From assembly GCA_949318235.1 (NCBI GenBank), contig OX439132.1, forward strand, positions 43,076,331 to 43,140,330: a stretch of 64,000 nt of DNA, in the 5' to 3' direction. Made by a program: the position numbers and the translations under genes. The notes under the pieces are model-generated. The model did no database searches. It was given only the letters and a program-made list of their open reading frames with translations, and was not told where the DNA came from. How positions within the stretch are numbered: position 1 is the first letter of the stretch; every line of letters starts with the position of its first letter. The stretch is from Ecdyonurus torrentis (lineage: Eukaryota > Arthropoda > Insecta > Ephemeroptera > Heptageniidae). This document shows, in pieces, positions 13,061 through 24,584 of the stretch.

Positions 13061-13935
13061 ATGATAAAAATTTCATTTTTGTCTTACCTTCTGTAAAACA
13101 ACTGGGCTTTCACTCGCTGCTTAATTTGATGATAAAAATAACACACAACACCAAAACTTGTCACTATATAAATTAATAAAATACTCAATTCACAGTTTTT
13201 AAAAATCTATATACATAGCTATGTTATATTCACACACAATTGTAACGTTTTCGAGGGCGTATATAAAACTATATACTTGTCTGCCTCTCTTCATCAGCTT
13301 ACTGACTCTTGCTCACGAGGCGAGCCGACCTCCGCAATGGGGGGTGTGGCTCGTTCTCGTCAGGTGGTTTATTATTATTTACATTTTCACCTGTACGGTC
13401 ACGTGGTACACTTTTCTTAAAAGAATCTATGAGTGGAATCCAAATAGGTGGTAATTCAAAACTGGGCTGACTGATTGTTTCATTTTTTCTTCTTGCCATT
13501 TCTATTGATTCTAATATTTTTCTTTTTTTATAGTGACTCTCTCTTCCTATTACTTTTGTTTTTTCCCATAGAATTTGATGATTACTTTCCAGCGCATGAT
13601 CTACTAGTTTTGAATATCCTGTATCTCTTTTTTCTATTTTTTGCCTGTGTTCATTCACCCTGATCTCTAATGGTCGACCTGTTTCTCCGATATATTCTTT
13701 CTCACAAACACAGGGAATAGAATATACTACATCTTTATTCATATTTTTCTTCATGTCTGGTTTTGTACGTGCTAAACTTGATTTTAATGTTTCTTTTGAA
13801 GAACAAACAATACGAAGATTGACTCCTTTACCTATACGTTGTATTTTTTCACTCAAACCTTGTATATAGGGGATGCAGATAGTTGCGTCTGGTTTCTTTT
13901 CTTCTGTTTTGTTTTTTTCTGTGCGGTTTTTATTT
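13061..13935 (-). mobile_element. Penelope-like element, left arm of inverted pair (5'-truncated, GIY-YIG end)
   Basis: This 875-bp arm is a fragment of a Penelope-like retroelement read on the minus strand. It holds the C-terminal linker and GIY-YIG endonuclease domain plus the 3' untranslated tail. Penelope-like elements encode a reverse transcriptase followed by this endonuclease; the reverse transcriptase is missing here. The arm is the exact reverse complement of 14031-14905 wherever I compared it (paired positions sum to 27966). Its 3' end abuts the (TA)n tract at 12993-13060. Beyond the arm the minus-strand frame continues about 30 bases further (peptide YHPLHVVAK) before entering the A/T run, so this copy keeps slightly more element sequence than its partner. 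Confidence 0.88.
13236..13306 (-). ncRNA. hammerhead-ribozyme-like core, left Penelope arm
   Basis: This is the mirror copy of the motif in the right arm: CTGATGA as TCATCAG at 13291-13297 and GAAA as TTTC at 13249-13252, with AACGTT at 13244-13249. The same stem II pairing and the same missing stem I apply. Because the two copies face each other, a transcript through both would carry the motif once in sense and once in antisense. Confidence 0.4.
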
Positions 13936-13963
13936 TTTATTTTAGCAACAACATGTAATGGAT

Positions 13964-13966
<3 letters not shown>
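13299..13966 (-). pseudogene. Penelope-like GIY-YIG endonuclease fragment (left copy)
   Basis: The minus-strand frame encodes the C-terminal part of a Penelope-like polyprotein. Visible landmarks are the linker IPYIQGLSEKIQRIGKG, the nuclease core VVYSIPCVCEKEYIGETGR (YSI and YIG stand for the two family tripeptides, with Cys-x-Cys between them), the following R-x-x-E-H in RVNEHRQK, and the helix KILESIEM carrying the expected glutamate. No frameshift is seen in the remaining part, but the reverse transcriptase is absent. A formally open frame continues through the T tract as poly-Phe into antisense of the other arm; this is a by-product of the palindrome. It is a dead 5'-truncated copy, yet its intact frame and identity to the partner suggest recent origin. 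Confidence 0.85.

Positions 13967-14030
<64 letters not shown>
13936..14030. repeat. A-rich spacer at the centre of the Penelope palindrome
   Basis: The two arms are separated by 95 bases. About 30 bases still belong to the left copy (minus-strand peptide YHPLHVVAKI), followed by an uninterrupted A run from about 13967 to 14029. The A tract is the junction between the head-to-head copies. Confidence 0.85.
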
Positions 14031-14031
<1 letters not shown>

Positions 14032-14667
14032 AATAAAAACCGCACAGAAAAAAACAAAACAGAAGAAAAGAAACCAGACGCAACTATCTGCATCCCCTAT
14101 ATACAAGGTTTGAGTGAAAAAATACAACGTATAGGTAAAGGAGTCAATCTTCGTATTGTTTGTTCTTCAAAAGAAACATTAAAATCAAGTTTAGCACGTA
14201 CAAAACCAGACATGAAGAAAAATATGAATAAAGATGTAGTATATTCTATTCCCTGTGTTTGTGAGAAAGAATATATCGGAGAAACAGGTCGACCATTAGA
14301 GATCAGGGTGAATGAACACAGGCAAAAAATAGAAAAAAGAGATACAGGATATTCAAAACTAGTAGATCATGCGCTGGAAAGTAATCATCAAATTCTATGG
14401 GAAAAAACAAAAGTAATAGGAAGAGAGAGTCACTATAAAAAAAGAAAAATATTAGAATCAATAGAAATGGCAAGAAGAAAAAATGAAACAATCAGTCAGC
14501 CCAGTTTTGAATTACCACCTATTTGGATTCCACTCATAGATTCTTTTAAGAAAAGTGTACCACGTGACCGTACAGGTGAAAATGTAAATAATAATAAACC
14601 ACCTGACGAGAACGAGCCACACCCCCCATTGCGGAGGTCGGCTCGCCTCGTGAGCAAGAGTCAGTAA
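14032..14667 (+). pseudogene. Penelope-like GIY-YIG endonuclease fragment (right copy)
   Basis: The open frame enters from the A tract without an ATG (a TTG occurs at 14110) and ends at TAA 14665-14667. Counting from that TTG, the GIY-YIG core has YSI at residues 45-47, Cys-Val-Cys at 49-51, YIG at 55-57, the conserved Arg-66 and Glu-69/His-70, and a helix with Glu-116. Before it comes the linker typical of Penelope-like proteins. After it is a basic tail (RRSARLVSKSQ). In the full element this nuclease nicks DNA for target-primed reverse transcription. Without the reverse transcriptase this copy cannot move by itself. Confidence 0.87.
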
Positions 14668-14730
14668 GCTGATGAAGAGAGGCAGACAAGTATATAGTTT
14701 TATATACGCCCTCGAAAACGTTACAATTGT
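14660..14730 (+). ncRNA. hammerhead-ribozyme-like core, right Penelope arm
   Basis: One base after the stop codon is CTGATGA (14669-14675), then a foldable stem (GAG-A-GGC pairing with GCC-CTC, with an inner GTATATA/TATATAC hairpin), then GAAA (14714-14717). This is immediately followed by the short palindrome AACGTT and an A. The order CTGATGA, stem II, GAAA, short palindromic stem III, H matches the minimal hammerhead motifs known from Penelope-like elements. One extra A follows CTGATGA, and I could not find a convincing stem I, so activity is uncertain. Confidence 0.42.
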
Positions 14731-14936
14731 GTGTGAATATAACATAGCTATGTATATAGATTTTTAAAAACTGTGAATTGAGTATTTTATTAATTTATAT
14801 AGTGACAAGTTTTGGTGTTGTGTGTTATTTTTATCATCAAATTAAGCAGCGAGTGAAAGCCCAGTTGTTTTACAGAAGGTAAGACAAAAATGAAATTTTT
14901 ATCATCATGTCACCTCGCTCGATATTCAAATTTTCA

Positions 14937-14938
<2 letters not shown>

Positions 14939-15024
<86 letters not shown>
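14939..15024. repeat. (TA)n tract downstream of the right Penelope arm
   Basis: This is a perfect TA tract of about 86 bases starting 34 bases beyond the end of the right arm. Confidence 0.95.
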
Positions 15025-15030
<6 letters not shown>

Positions 15031-17762
15031 CAAAGTCTCTAATCTGTATTTTTTTTTCTTTTAGCCTCAATAAAATCAAATTTAATTCAAGTTATACTTT
15101 GATCTTATTTGCAATTTATCGGGAGTGTTTTTATTTTGCTGTAATGTGATGAAATTTATTTAGATGATGTATGGGGACTAAAATGATTGTATAATCTATG
15201 AGAAAGAGAGAGAGAGTAAAAAAATGCAGAAGCTGTCCTATAACCAGCCAGAGTATTGGAATGAGTATAGTTATATAGATATAGTATAATAAAATATAAA
15301 TATGTATTATTATATAATATACTATAATTTAATATATTGAATGTGTGTGTGTGTGTATAATGGTATAGCGCTACTAGAGCGCAATATATATATAGGTATT
15401 AGTTTACAAGTCTCGTGAGATGGACTTTAATATAGTATATTATATATATTATATAAAATGATTGAAATGAGTTCATCTGAGCGCGAAATTACAATCTTCC
15501 GTCTATCTCATTCATATGACGATATAGAAAAAAAAATGTGTGTAATCGAAATAGCCTTTAGCAGTGTAAGCGATGTGTAAAATAATCAAATTAAAATTGA
15601 TTTATGATGAGATGAACGTCAGAAATATTTGATTTCGTGAAATGTGTCAAAATTCTCTCGTATACTCTAATATTGTGATAAAATTCGATATGAATCAATA
15701 TATCGTTCGAATAAATAAAAACGATGAGTTTTGATTTTTTTTTAATTGAATAAATTAGTTCGACTTTTTATGTAAGGATGTATAATTAAATTAAGTTTTT
15801 ATATACGTTGTGAAAATAAGGCAATTTTTGTTGAACCGCTAACCATAGTAATGAATCATACTTTTAATTTAATTTTGGGTTGTAATTAACTAAACGTAAC
15901 AGCTCTTGCTTCCTTCCAAGAAAAATCAAACTGTTAATTATGAAAATTAAACTTCTTTTTTTCTTCTTCTTTCTTAGTTGTTTCTTTTTTCTTTTTTTCT
16001 TTTTTTTTTTTTTTTTCTCTTTTTTTTATGTTTTTTTATGCTTATTACTTTTTGTGCCTTTACAATTACCTTTCATAACGTTGACATTTACGTGTTCTTA
16101 TACTGGAAGACTGCACTATTAAAATAATATAGAGTATAATATATAAGAAGTTATATAATATATTATGTATCAGATTACTCTATATTAGAGTTACAATACT
16201 GGAAAATATCTGTTTACTTGTCTTACTTACATTGTATACGTGATATAAAGTAGTTGAGAACTCCAGAAGTTAATATTCAATTGAGATAGTCATATTTACA
16301 TTGACAACTAAAATGAGTTTAACTTTATCTAGACTGAGGTATAAAATTTAACTTGCAGTACTTGAAGAAACGTGAGCAGAAATATAATGAGAATTTTCAT
16401 ATATATATACAATTTATCCTTCTTTTCCATCTCACTTATCAGGTAATAATAAATATATAAGGAAAATATTTCAACTCAAATATTAAAGTTTTTTGTTCGA
16501 AAGTTTATATATATATATTTATTTTTTCGTTTCGGGTGCTTGATTTTTGTTGCTCTGTTGAAGCATTAAAGCACAACAATTGTGTTAATTAAAGTAAATA
16601 AGTACATATTAAATAATGCGTGATGGTAAATCACAGAAAAAGGAAGTTTATTAAATTCATATATACATTTATACACATGCACATTAGTTTTTCGTCCCCC
16701 AACTACATTTTTTTTTTATTTGTGCATTTGTGTATAATGTTAAAAAAAAAAAAAAAGTAAATTTCTCCAATGAACACAAAGTTATTTTCGTACTTGCCGT
16801 GGTTGTATTTTAATTATTAAACAGTCGTCAACAACCCACCAAAGTTCCGATTGAAAAGATAAAACAATCGATTTCTATATTAAAAGCACATTCAAGTGGT
16901 AAGAAAAGTATTTATTCAAAGACATGCACTTGAATATTTTAAAAATATGAAGCTTCTTATTTCTCTTTTGATGCTTCTCTCCCAATATATATACCCCCTA
17001 CCCCCACCTCCTCTTGGCTGTACATGCCAATATATCACCCCATGTCATGGTGACAATGATGCTTGCCATCATGGAAACAAAGGTCTTTGAAGATTGGTGC
17101 TCAAACACAGAGAAAGAAATAAAAGGGTTGCAACTTCCTTTATGCATATTAACTTGTCATCGGAGGGAAATATAACATAAAACATGACATAGAAAATATA
17201 ATTTCTGAATCATTTATTTATGGTGCTACAAAAATAAAATACCTAAATTTTATTTTTAATAAAATTATCTTTTTGCTTTACAATTGCTCACCCAATTAAG
17301 AGGTCCTATATACATACAAGTATAAGTCCATTATATCAAAACTATATAGTATCAAAATTTTCTGTGTTATATAATTGATTCTCCGTATGTAAAAATGAAC
17401 AGTCACAAAAGTGAAAGAACTTTTGTGTAACATCGTTAAAAGTTAAAGCATTTGATTAAAAATGGGCTTTTTCTGTAATGCTATTAGGGATTTGCTGATT
17501 TTCTCGCTTACTTTTAGCTATAGGGGAGAATTTATTTGTTTCCAACAATACGAGGTTTTTACAAATTGACTATTTACATAATAGCTGAACTGTGAAGTGC
17601 ATGGTCAACACCATTATTGTGTTAGAAATAAAGGGATTTTGTTGTTGTCAAATATTACGTAACTAAAAGTGTGTACTGTACCAATTTAAAATAGCTAACT
17701 TATAATGAAATCTGAACTAAATCAATTAAATTTCTCTCAAAATTGAAATTCATAACTGTTGC
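15025..17762. other. AT-rich non-coding DNA
   Basis: No gene is recognisable. It contains a GT run near 15340, T-rich pyrimidine stretches at 15955-16030, and a CCCCCTACCCCCACCTCC patch near 16990 whose 64-codon frame is not credible. Confidence 0.55.
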
Positions 17763-18035
17763 TACACGGAGAAAAAAAATACGCGCAGCTATATCATGAA
17801 TCCTGTAAATTTTAATAGGTAAATATTAACTTGAAATAGTTAATTGATATGAACAAGTCACCTAATCTAGGGGAAATGGCAACCTTATTTAGGTGAGTCG
17901 CTTCTTTATTGTAGTATGTTTTACCTGCATTAGATATTATTGTAGTTTGTAATATATCAATACTTGTTTCAGGCTAATGTTTAACTATTGCAATTTACAG
18001 AATTTATGTGTATACGTGCAATGCCTGTTACCAGT
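17763..18035 (+). mobile_element. MITE family E, copy 1 (3' end missing or diverged)
   Basis: It starts TACACGGAGAAAAAAA and shares with 28727-28918 the blocks CTGTAAATTTTAATAGGTAA and ATCAATACTTGTTTCAGG plus the TTGCAATTTAC block. The matching TTTTTTCAGTGTA end is not found here. Confidence 0.65.
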
Positions 18036-18221
18036 GGTGACATTGCACCAATCAGAGGAGCGGGACCCCTAATTTAACAATACGCTTATGTTTTTTGTTT
18101 TTTTGTTTTTTTGTTTTTCTTGAGAAATCTACTGCACCGATTTTGGACAAAGTTAATGAGAGATATTAGGCATATTTTAAAGAGTTTTAAGCTAATTTCA
18201 AAAATTCCATCGCCTGTAGTA

Positions 18222-18533
18222 TAGGGTATATGCATTCATGTTAAAGTCGACGCCATGTTGGATAACTCAATAACATGGGTGGCATATATAGGAAAAAAAA
18301 ATTGCCAGTTTAAAAACACTATGCAATATTTTTGAGAGCATATTGATGTTGTAAATATGTTGCATTAGTATCTCAAGCTCAAGTATGTGAGAAAAATAAC
18401 AATAACAAACACCTAACCAATTTCCCAAAAAAAATTGGCTTAAATGAAGTTTGTCTTATGCTGAGCAATGTTATTCACTACCCCAGTATGGCCTCCAAGC
18501 GCAATAAATATGACGTCAACCGCATACACCCTA
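18222..18533 (-). mobile_element. MITE family A, copy 1
   Basis: This is a 312-bp element ending GGGTATATGC / GCATACACCC inside TA dinucleotides, as expected for a TA target duplication. It is non-coding. Relative to the other family A copies it lies inverted. The internal family blocks are present: the GTCGACGCCATGTTGG block, the TTTGAGAGCAT block, the TATGCTGAGCAATGTTATTC block, and TGACGTCA at 18511-18518. Confidence 0.85.
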
Positions 18534-19499
18534 TATGAGAAACATTAGTTGTAATAATATTTTCCGTATAGTTTTAATAATGCGATACAAATGCATGAGT
18601 ATAATTAGAGTATGTGATTCACATTGCATAGTAAAATGCAGTTTACTGCACCGTATACTGCATCATAGCTATGAAGTTGTGTTATATATAAAAATATATT
18701 AATGCAATGTGTCTCTATGTGCCTTATATACCAATGTGTATATAATATATTCAGTCATTCAGCTCATGCTCACGTCACTTAGCGGGTCAAGTGGTCCTGA
18801 CCATGGCCCCTCATTGTTCCTCTTGCTATACACTGCGCTCGCAATTATAATACACACACACACACATACTACTCTAACTTCCTTGCACAGAAAAAAACTT
18901 TTCAAACAAAAAAATTTACATTTTAAATCAATATTTATATACGTTTACTTTATATACAATAAGTAATTTATTCTTTATAGTAACACGTTCCTTATGTGCT
19001 TTGTTTATATAACAAGGTTTTTCTCTATTGGTTTCATATGTCTTATACTGTATATATGTATATTTTATGATTTATTTTCTTGTTCTAACTATGTGTTAAT
19101 TTCTTTTGTTATAGGTAAGAAATGTGGAACAATTCTTCCTACTTTTTTCTCGTGTTTCTTTGATGTCGTCTTACTGGTAAATATAAATAAAATATAGAAA
19201 TGGGATTTTGATAGAATTATTATGCAGTCAGGCAGGCAGGAGTGCCAGGGAAATGGAAAATATTGATTTATATATCGTTGTAAAAATATTGTAGGGATTC
19301 ATCTCTCTTTTTTTATCAATCCAAAAAAGAAAGACAGAAAAAAAATGCAAGAAAACTTTTGACGTCAAATTTATTTTCAAAAGATTCATATTATATTAAG
19401 GTTTCCCATTTAGGTTGCATCACAAAAACTTGTTATTTTCACAAAAATATAGTTCTGTATAATTTTTTAAAAGCATAACACGAAATTATACAATGTACG

Positions 19500-19980
19500 A
19501 AGCGCGTGTATCCTTATAGAAAATATGTGTTAGAGTACGTACACGAGACGGGCGTAGGCAATAAGATATTTAATAATAATTGCGCGGGTAGCTAAATATT
19601 ATGTATGTATGTATGTATTTTAACAGGCGGGCTAAAACCTTGAGGTGCGTGTCGCGAGATCGACTCGCGGTCAGAGACGTGAATATTATAAAAGTCGAGC
19701 CCAGCAGTCTGGCTCACTATCTCTGTACATGGAATAGCGTGTCGTGCATGATAGCTATTCTAATGTCACGATAAAACTCACGTTCTCCAGTACGCAAACT
19801 ACAGTCCCCCCACAACATATTATATTGACTCATTACCTCGTCGGTGACTCGTGTCACATTGACTTATACATATACAAACTCGATCAGATTAAAGAAATTT
19901 TGCACCATTTCCCCGGAGGACAGTGTTGCGTCCTCGACCAATTTTTGTGGCTTTTGCGGCTCCCACAGATTTTTTTTTTC
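19500..19980 (+). promoter_or_regulatory. GC-richer island with a TATA-like box
   Basis: This is a non-repetitive island with many CG dinucleotides (GTGTCGCGAGATCGACTCGC near 19650). TATAAAAG is at 19687-19694, and a TCACT, 29 bases downstream of the first T, could serve as initiator. A long-frame exon is not evident downstream; the 84-codon frame from 19744 resembles nothing known to me. It could be the promoter of a non-coding transcript or of a gene outside the window. Confidence 0.3.
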
Positions 19981-20989
19981 AATCTATATAATATTTAGCC
20001 ACTAGTTTTTTTTTTCTGCGTCATTACACTGATAGAAACGTTGTCTCATTTATACTACTCCAAATATTCTATCACTAATGTTAAAGTATATATTTTTAAG
20101 TGTAAATGCGAGACGATAAAAATTATATGTTGTAAAACAAACAAACATTAAGATAAAAAAGAAATCTATTTAGTATTTAAGTCTGATACTTCAGGTGTAC
20201 AATTTATGTCTCAAAATAACGCATTCATCAAGCTGATGGGATACAAAAAAAAAAAAAAAAAAAAAATATTATAAACTCGTGCCTAGTTTTCTCAATGTCT
20301 TCATGTATTAGTTTTGTATGTAGTACTTGCACACGCCATTCTTTAAGTTTATTTACACTTTGAATTTGGATTGCTTCGCTTCGTGAGATTATAGTATACA
20401 CTTGAGCACGAGGCCAGGATATTTTCCAACTATTTGTCTTTCATCCATAATTAAACATGCCTTCTCTCCCCATACTACATAAGGGATTATTCAATCTCTA
20501 TCGTCAATTTTTAACTACATTGTTTTTCTGTGCTGTAAGATCAAAGTCAAGTTATATATTTAATAGTCGTGTTCAAATAAAGTCAGGATTTGATGATTCA
20601 AGGTTAACATGATATCTATCATATAATGTTATGCAAAGATTATTAAAATATTGAATATTATATTAAGTTATTTTTAAATAACGTTCTTTAATTTCTATAT
20701 TATGCTAATTTTTATGTAAATATTTTGCACTCTTATGTTAAATATGAGACTAGAGGTCAGTGTGGCTTCCGTTTTTCTTGACGTGAAGTAAACAGAAGTG
20801 CGATTGTTGTTGCCAGATACTATATGGAAAAATATGTATATGGAAAATTGAATGAAAAGAAGATTGAAAATGAGGTACTGCAGTGACGTAGGGAAGATTT
20901 TTTTTTTTTCTTCCCATAATAATTTTAAGTTTTAACAAATATTAAAAAAAATCTTTGGTAGCCATACATTTTCATTATTATATTATTTT

Positions 20990-21200
20990 TTTAATATTAC
21001 TCCAATGAAGTCTTATCTAACTTTAAATACTTTTCCCTCCCTTATGTGATAGCCACGGGCACTATTTTTTTTTATCAGAGATAGTACTATTGAATATCAA
21101 ATAGCATAAAAAATAATAATGATAATATAAAAAATAGGGGTTCAACTTTTGAATGTCAGATAATGAGCTTTCTAACGATAATCATTAGTCCTTTAACAGT
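20990..21200. repeat. possible distant family D fragment
   Basis: The stretch with TCCCTTATGTGATAGCCACG and a following TTTATCAGAG resembles the CTCTTATCTGATAGTCATGG ... TTTATCATAG block of family D. Later there is TTTGAATGTCAGATAATGAG. The match is short and no ends are visible. Confidence 0.25.
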
Positions 21201-21639
21201 AGTCAATTTAAAATTGATAAATTAATTTTATCATACTCCTATATACAATAATTAATATTTATTTAGTTGCATGGTTCTTGTGCGTCTTCTCAATTATTGT
21301 TGTTTATATTTATTTTATACTACACTTCCCTGCGTATAGTTCTTGAAAGTTTTATTATTATTATTATTATTATTATTTTTAGTGACGACCGATGAACATT
21401 AGCTCATAATATACGTTAGAAGCACAAAAAATAGACCCTGATTGCCGATATAAATTAATAAAAAAAATTAAAGAAATATAATACTGTATGTGAACCATAA
21501 AGTGAAGATTGGATATAAGGTAGAAAAGCAAGAAAAGGAAAAGAAACGAGGAAAAAGGAAAACAAAGTCTCTCAACGAAATTATTATTTCATCCACACTT
21601 TATATCTCTATAGCTGAAAACTTACAACGTTTGTATAGG

Positions 21640-21742
<103 letters not shown>

Positions 21743-21801
21743 CCTCACACCCACGTTGAACACGAGACAGCTTGATATGACGTTGACGTGTGTTTTTGCT
21801 G

Positions 21802-21907
<106 letters not shown>

Positions 21908-22969
21908 TTGTGTTCGGTAATGCAAATTTCAGTGTTTATATTATTTCACTTGGCTACTGACTTAATTAGTTTCGGACAATGAACAAGCTAGGCAGGATAT
22001 ACTTTTATACAATTTATCATAAGTTTTTTATAGTGACGTCACAAGTTTGAAATTAATTTACATCATGACGTAAGCGTTTTGTTATCATAAATACGTGTAT
22101 TTTTTTTTTAACTAAATTATTCCAAGAAATATTTTATATGTATTTCATTTTTATTATTGTTATTATTTTAGGTAAAGTGCTTATTAATTGAGTTTTCTAC
22201 TAAAAAAAAAAAGTGTCATAAAATGCAATTAATTTTTACTTTAATAACTTTATTTTTGTAGTAGTCGATTTAAGTACATTAAATGTGCTCTAGAGAATTG
22301 AGGAGGCACTTAAAATAAATCTTACCAAAAAAAAAAAAAAAAAAAAAAGTTGCAGATTTGAATGTGAGATAAAAATGTTTTTCTTTTGTTTTTTCTTCTT
22401 ACATTAGAGACCAAATGCAATTAAATTAATGAATTATAAAACTTATCTTGTAGTAGTTTTAAAAACAAGTCACATTAATGAGTTAGTGGATAATGTTTTT
22501 ATGTCCCTTGATACTTGGATTTGATACTAGAGACTACTTATTTTGATGTACTGTACAATGTATATGTATATTACTTTTGGTAATTGTTTAATATTGTTGT
22601 GACAAAAACACTGAATCAAAATTATTATCGTGAGTTTTAAATGAGAGTGCTTTTGAGAGTTGAGTGGGGACATCAAAACGCTTTCATTTATATTGACAAG
22701 TAATATAATACATATAGGGCAATTCCATCAGTTTTATTGTTTTAGAAATTTTTATATTAGACTATTCGGCTGTTCCTTTCGGCTAAAAAAATGAATTGAA
22801 TTTAGTTTTGTTTACATTTTAAAGTTTCAATTTTAAGCCTATTAATTTATTCTTCTTATTGTAAAAAGTAAAGTTGCACAAGTTTTCGTAACTTCTACAG
22901 TCTCCGAACTGAGATGATACATGATAAAATATTTTGTGCTGTCTCCTCCTGTAATTACCTATAACGTAG

Positions 22970-23215
22970 GTGTAATGTGCTACCTATGGTTACCTGGCCA
23001 GGGTTGCTGCAGGCTGGGCTACATATTTATGTGATTGCATGCCTTGTTGAGATGAGTCACTTCTCGCGGGCAAATACTGGAATGAATCACGTCATCGTTC
23101 GCTGGGTTAGCATAGCTCTTAGCTGGCTAACCTGTGAGTGAGTGAGTGTAAATAACGTCACAACAGGTGCGCCAGGTATAGCTTAGAGCAAGCCGACTAT
23201 TATATTATGTATAAT
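22970..23215. promoter_or_regulatory. GC-richer unique island
   Basis: About 240 bases (from GTGCTACCTATGGTTACCTG to GCTTAGAGCAAGCC) contrast with the AT-rich flanks and match none of the repeat families here. The island contains GATGAGTCAC, GAATCACGTCATCG and a GTGAGTGAGTGAG run. It has no long open frame. A conserved regulatory element or non-coding exon is possible. Confidence 0.25.
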
Positions 23216-23291
23216 ATAAAACTATAGGGATTCGCTTCAACTACTTTTCTTTTTTTAAAAATTTACACTTTTTAAAACAACGGAAATCAAA

Positions 23292-23404
<113 letters not shown>

Positions 23405-24542
23405 CTTATATAACATTGATGACTAATAATAATCTTCGATAAATCTGTAGTTTTGATATCCTTTCGATGACATTATCGTTGTGATAAGACCTGTGCCTAA
23501 TTTCCTATATTTGCACTGATAAAAAAAACTTACTAATCTCGTATTATGATTGTTTCTGCACTGCTGTATTATACAATAACACGAAGATTTCCCTTATGAC
23601 CATCATTTCTCATTGATTGCGTCATATTTTGACGACAAATGTGATATAGTTCAATGCACTGTAATTTTCTTTTTAGTCAGATATGAATATTTTACAGATT
23701 TCGCTACACTGGTCAAAATATTACAGTTTATTTGGATGAAAGACTGCATGAATTAGAGTTTCTGTAAGTTTTTAGTACATTAGTCTGAACTACTTATTAA
23801 AAATATGTGTTTTCCTCCAAAAAAAAAAAAAAAAAGAAAAGAGAGAGAGAGAGAGAAGAAGAAAAATCAACAAAAAGACGTTACTATAGGCAGTTTTATT
23901 ACTGTAAGAGTTCTATTAATATGATGCAAATAACTCAAATATGATAAGCTACAGTGATTCAGGTTATAAATCAATTTCAATATAATACTTCATTCAATAA
24001 CTTTTGAAGATAATACAGAATTTATGTTATGATAACCGTAACATTTTTAAATAATTATTTGACCAAATGTTATCGTATTGTAATCGTGGGAATCTTATTA
24101 AAATCTCACATATACTTGATGATAATACGCTGTAGTAAAGAGCATGCAAGTGTGATGGAATTACTTTCTGCTTGTTGTTACATTACATTTTAATGTCACG
24201 CTTATTGTACTCACCGTATATATGTGAGGAGTTGTATAGGAGGAATCCAAGGCCAGCAAGATTTAGCTACAAGTAAACTCAGTTTTGTGGAGAACGTGAC
24301 GTCATTGGGTAGCTTGAGTAACGTATATCTTGTCAATCATATTGGAGATTATCGAAGTTTTTATATATATTTTTTTTATCAAACTTTAATGTCGTCTTGT
24401 ATACAGCTGTCACGGGGAAAATGTGGTTGGAAATAGAAAAATAATCGGAAAGACTTTGAAGAAGGCATTAAAATATACATTTTTTTAACGTTGCATATGA
24501 TGTGAAATTACATTATGCCTAATGAGGAAATTAAGAGAGAGA

Positions 24543-24544
<2 letters not shown>

Positions 24545-24583
<39 letters not shown>
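24545..24583. repeat. (GA)n microsatellite
   Basis: This is a GA tract of about 39 bases. Confidence 0.95.

Positions 24584-24584
<1 letters not shown>

Larger units (their letters stand above)
14031..14905 (+). mobile_element. Penelope-like element, right arm of inverted pair (5'-truncated, GIY-YIG end)
   Basis: This is the + strand partner of 13061-13935 and is identical to it base for base where compared, including the non-coding tail. It contains the GIY-YIG endonuclease end of a Penelope-like element, then about 240 bases of 3' tail. The arm stops at 14905, where the sequence diverges from the other flank; about 35 bases later a (TA)n tract begins. Inverted and tandem partial copies are characteristic of Penelope-like elements, but near-perfect long inverted repeats can also arise as assembly or read artefacts. 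Confidence 0.88.

Noticed and set aside
13299..14093. 264-codon minus-strand frame with a poly-Phe segment
   Set aside because: It is the left endonuclease fragment extended through the T tract into antisense of the other arm. Only the part up to the A/T run is meaningful.
13942..14745. Other small frames inside the palindrome (13475-13663, 14303-14491, 13221-13454, 14512-14745)
   Set aside because: They are antisense or tail frames duplicated by the inverted repeat and show no protein-like features.
24224..24436. 70-codon frame with a protein-like composition
   Set aside because: No recognisable motif. It starts without an ATG, and no paired acceptor and donor bound it. TGACGTCA at 24297 is noted separately.
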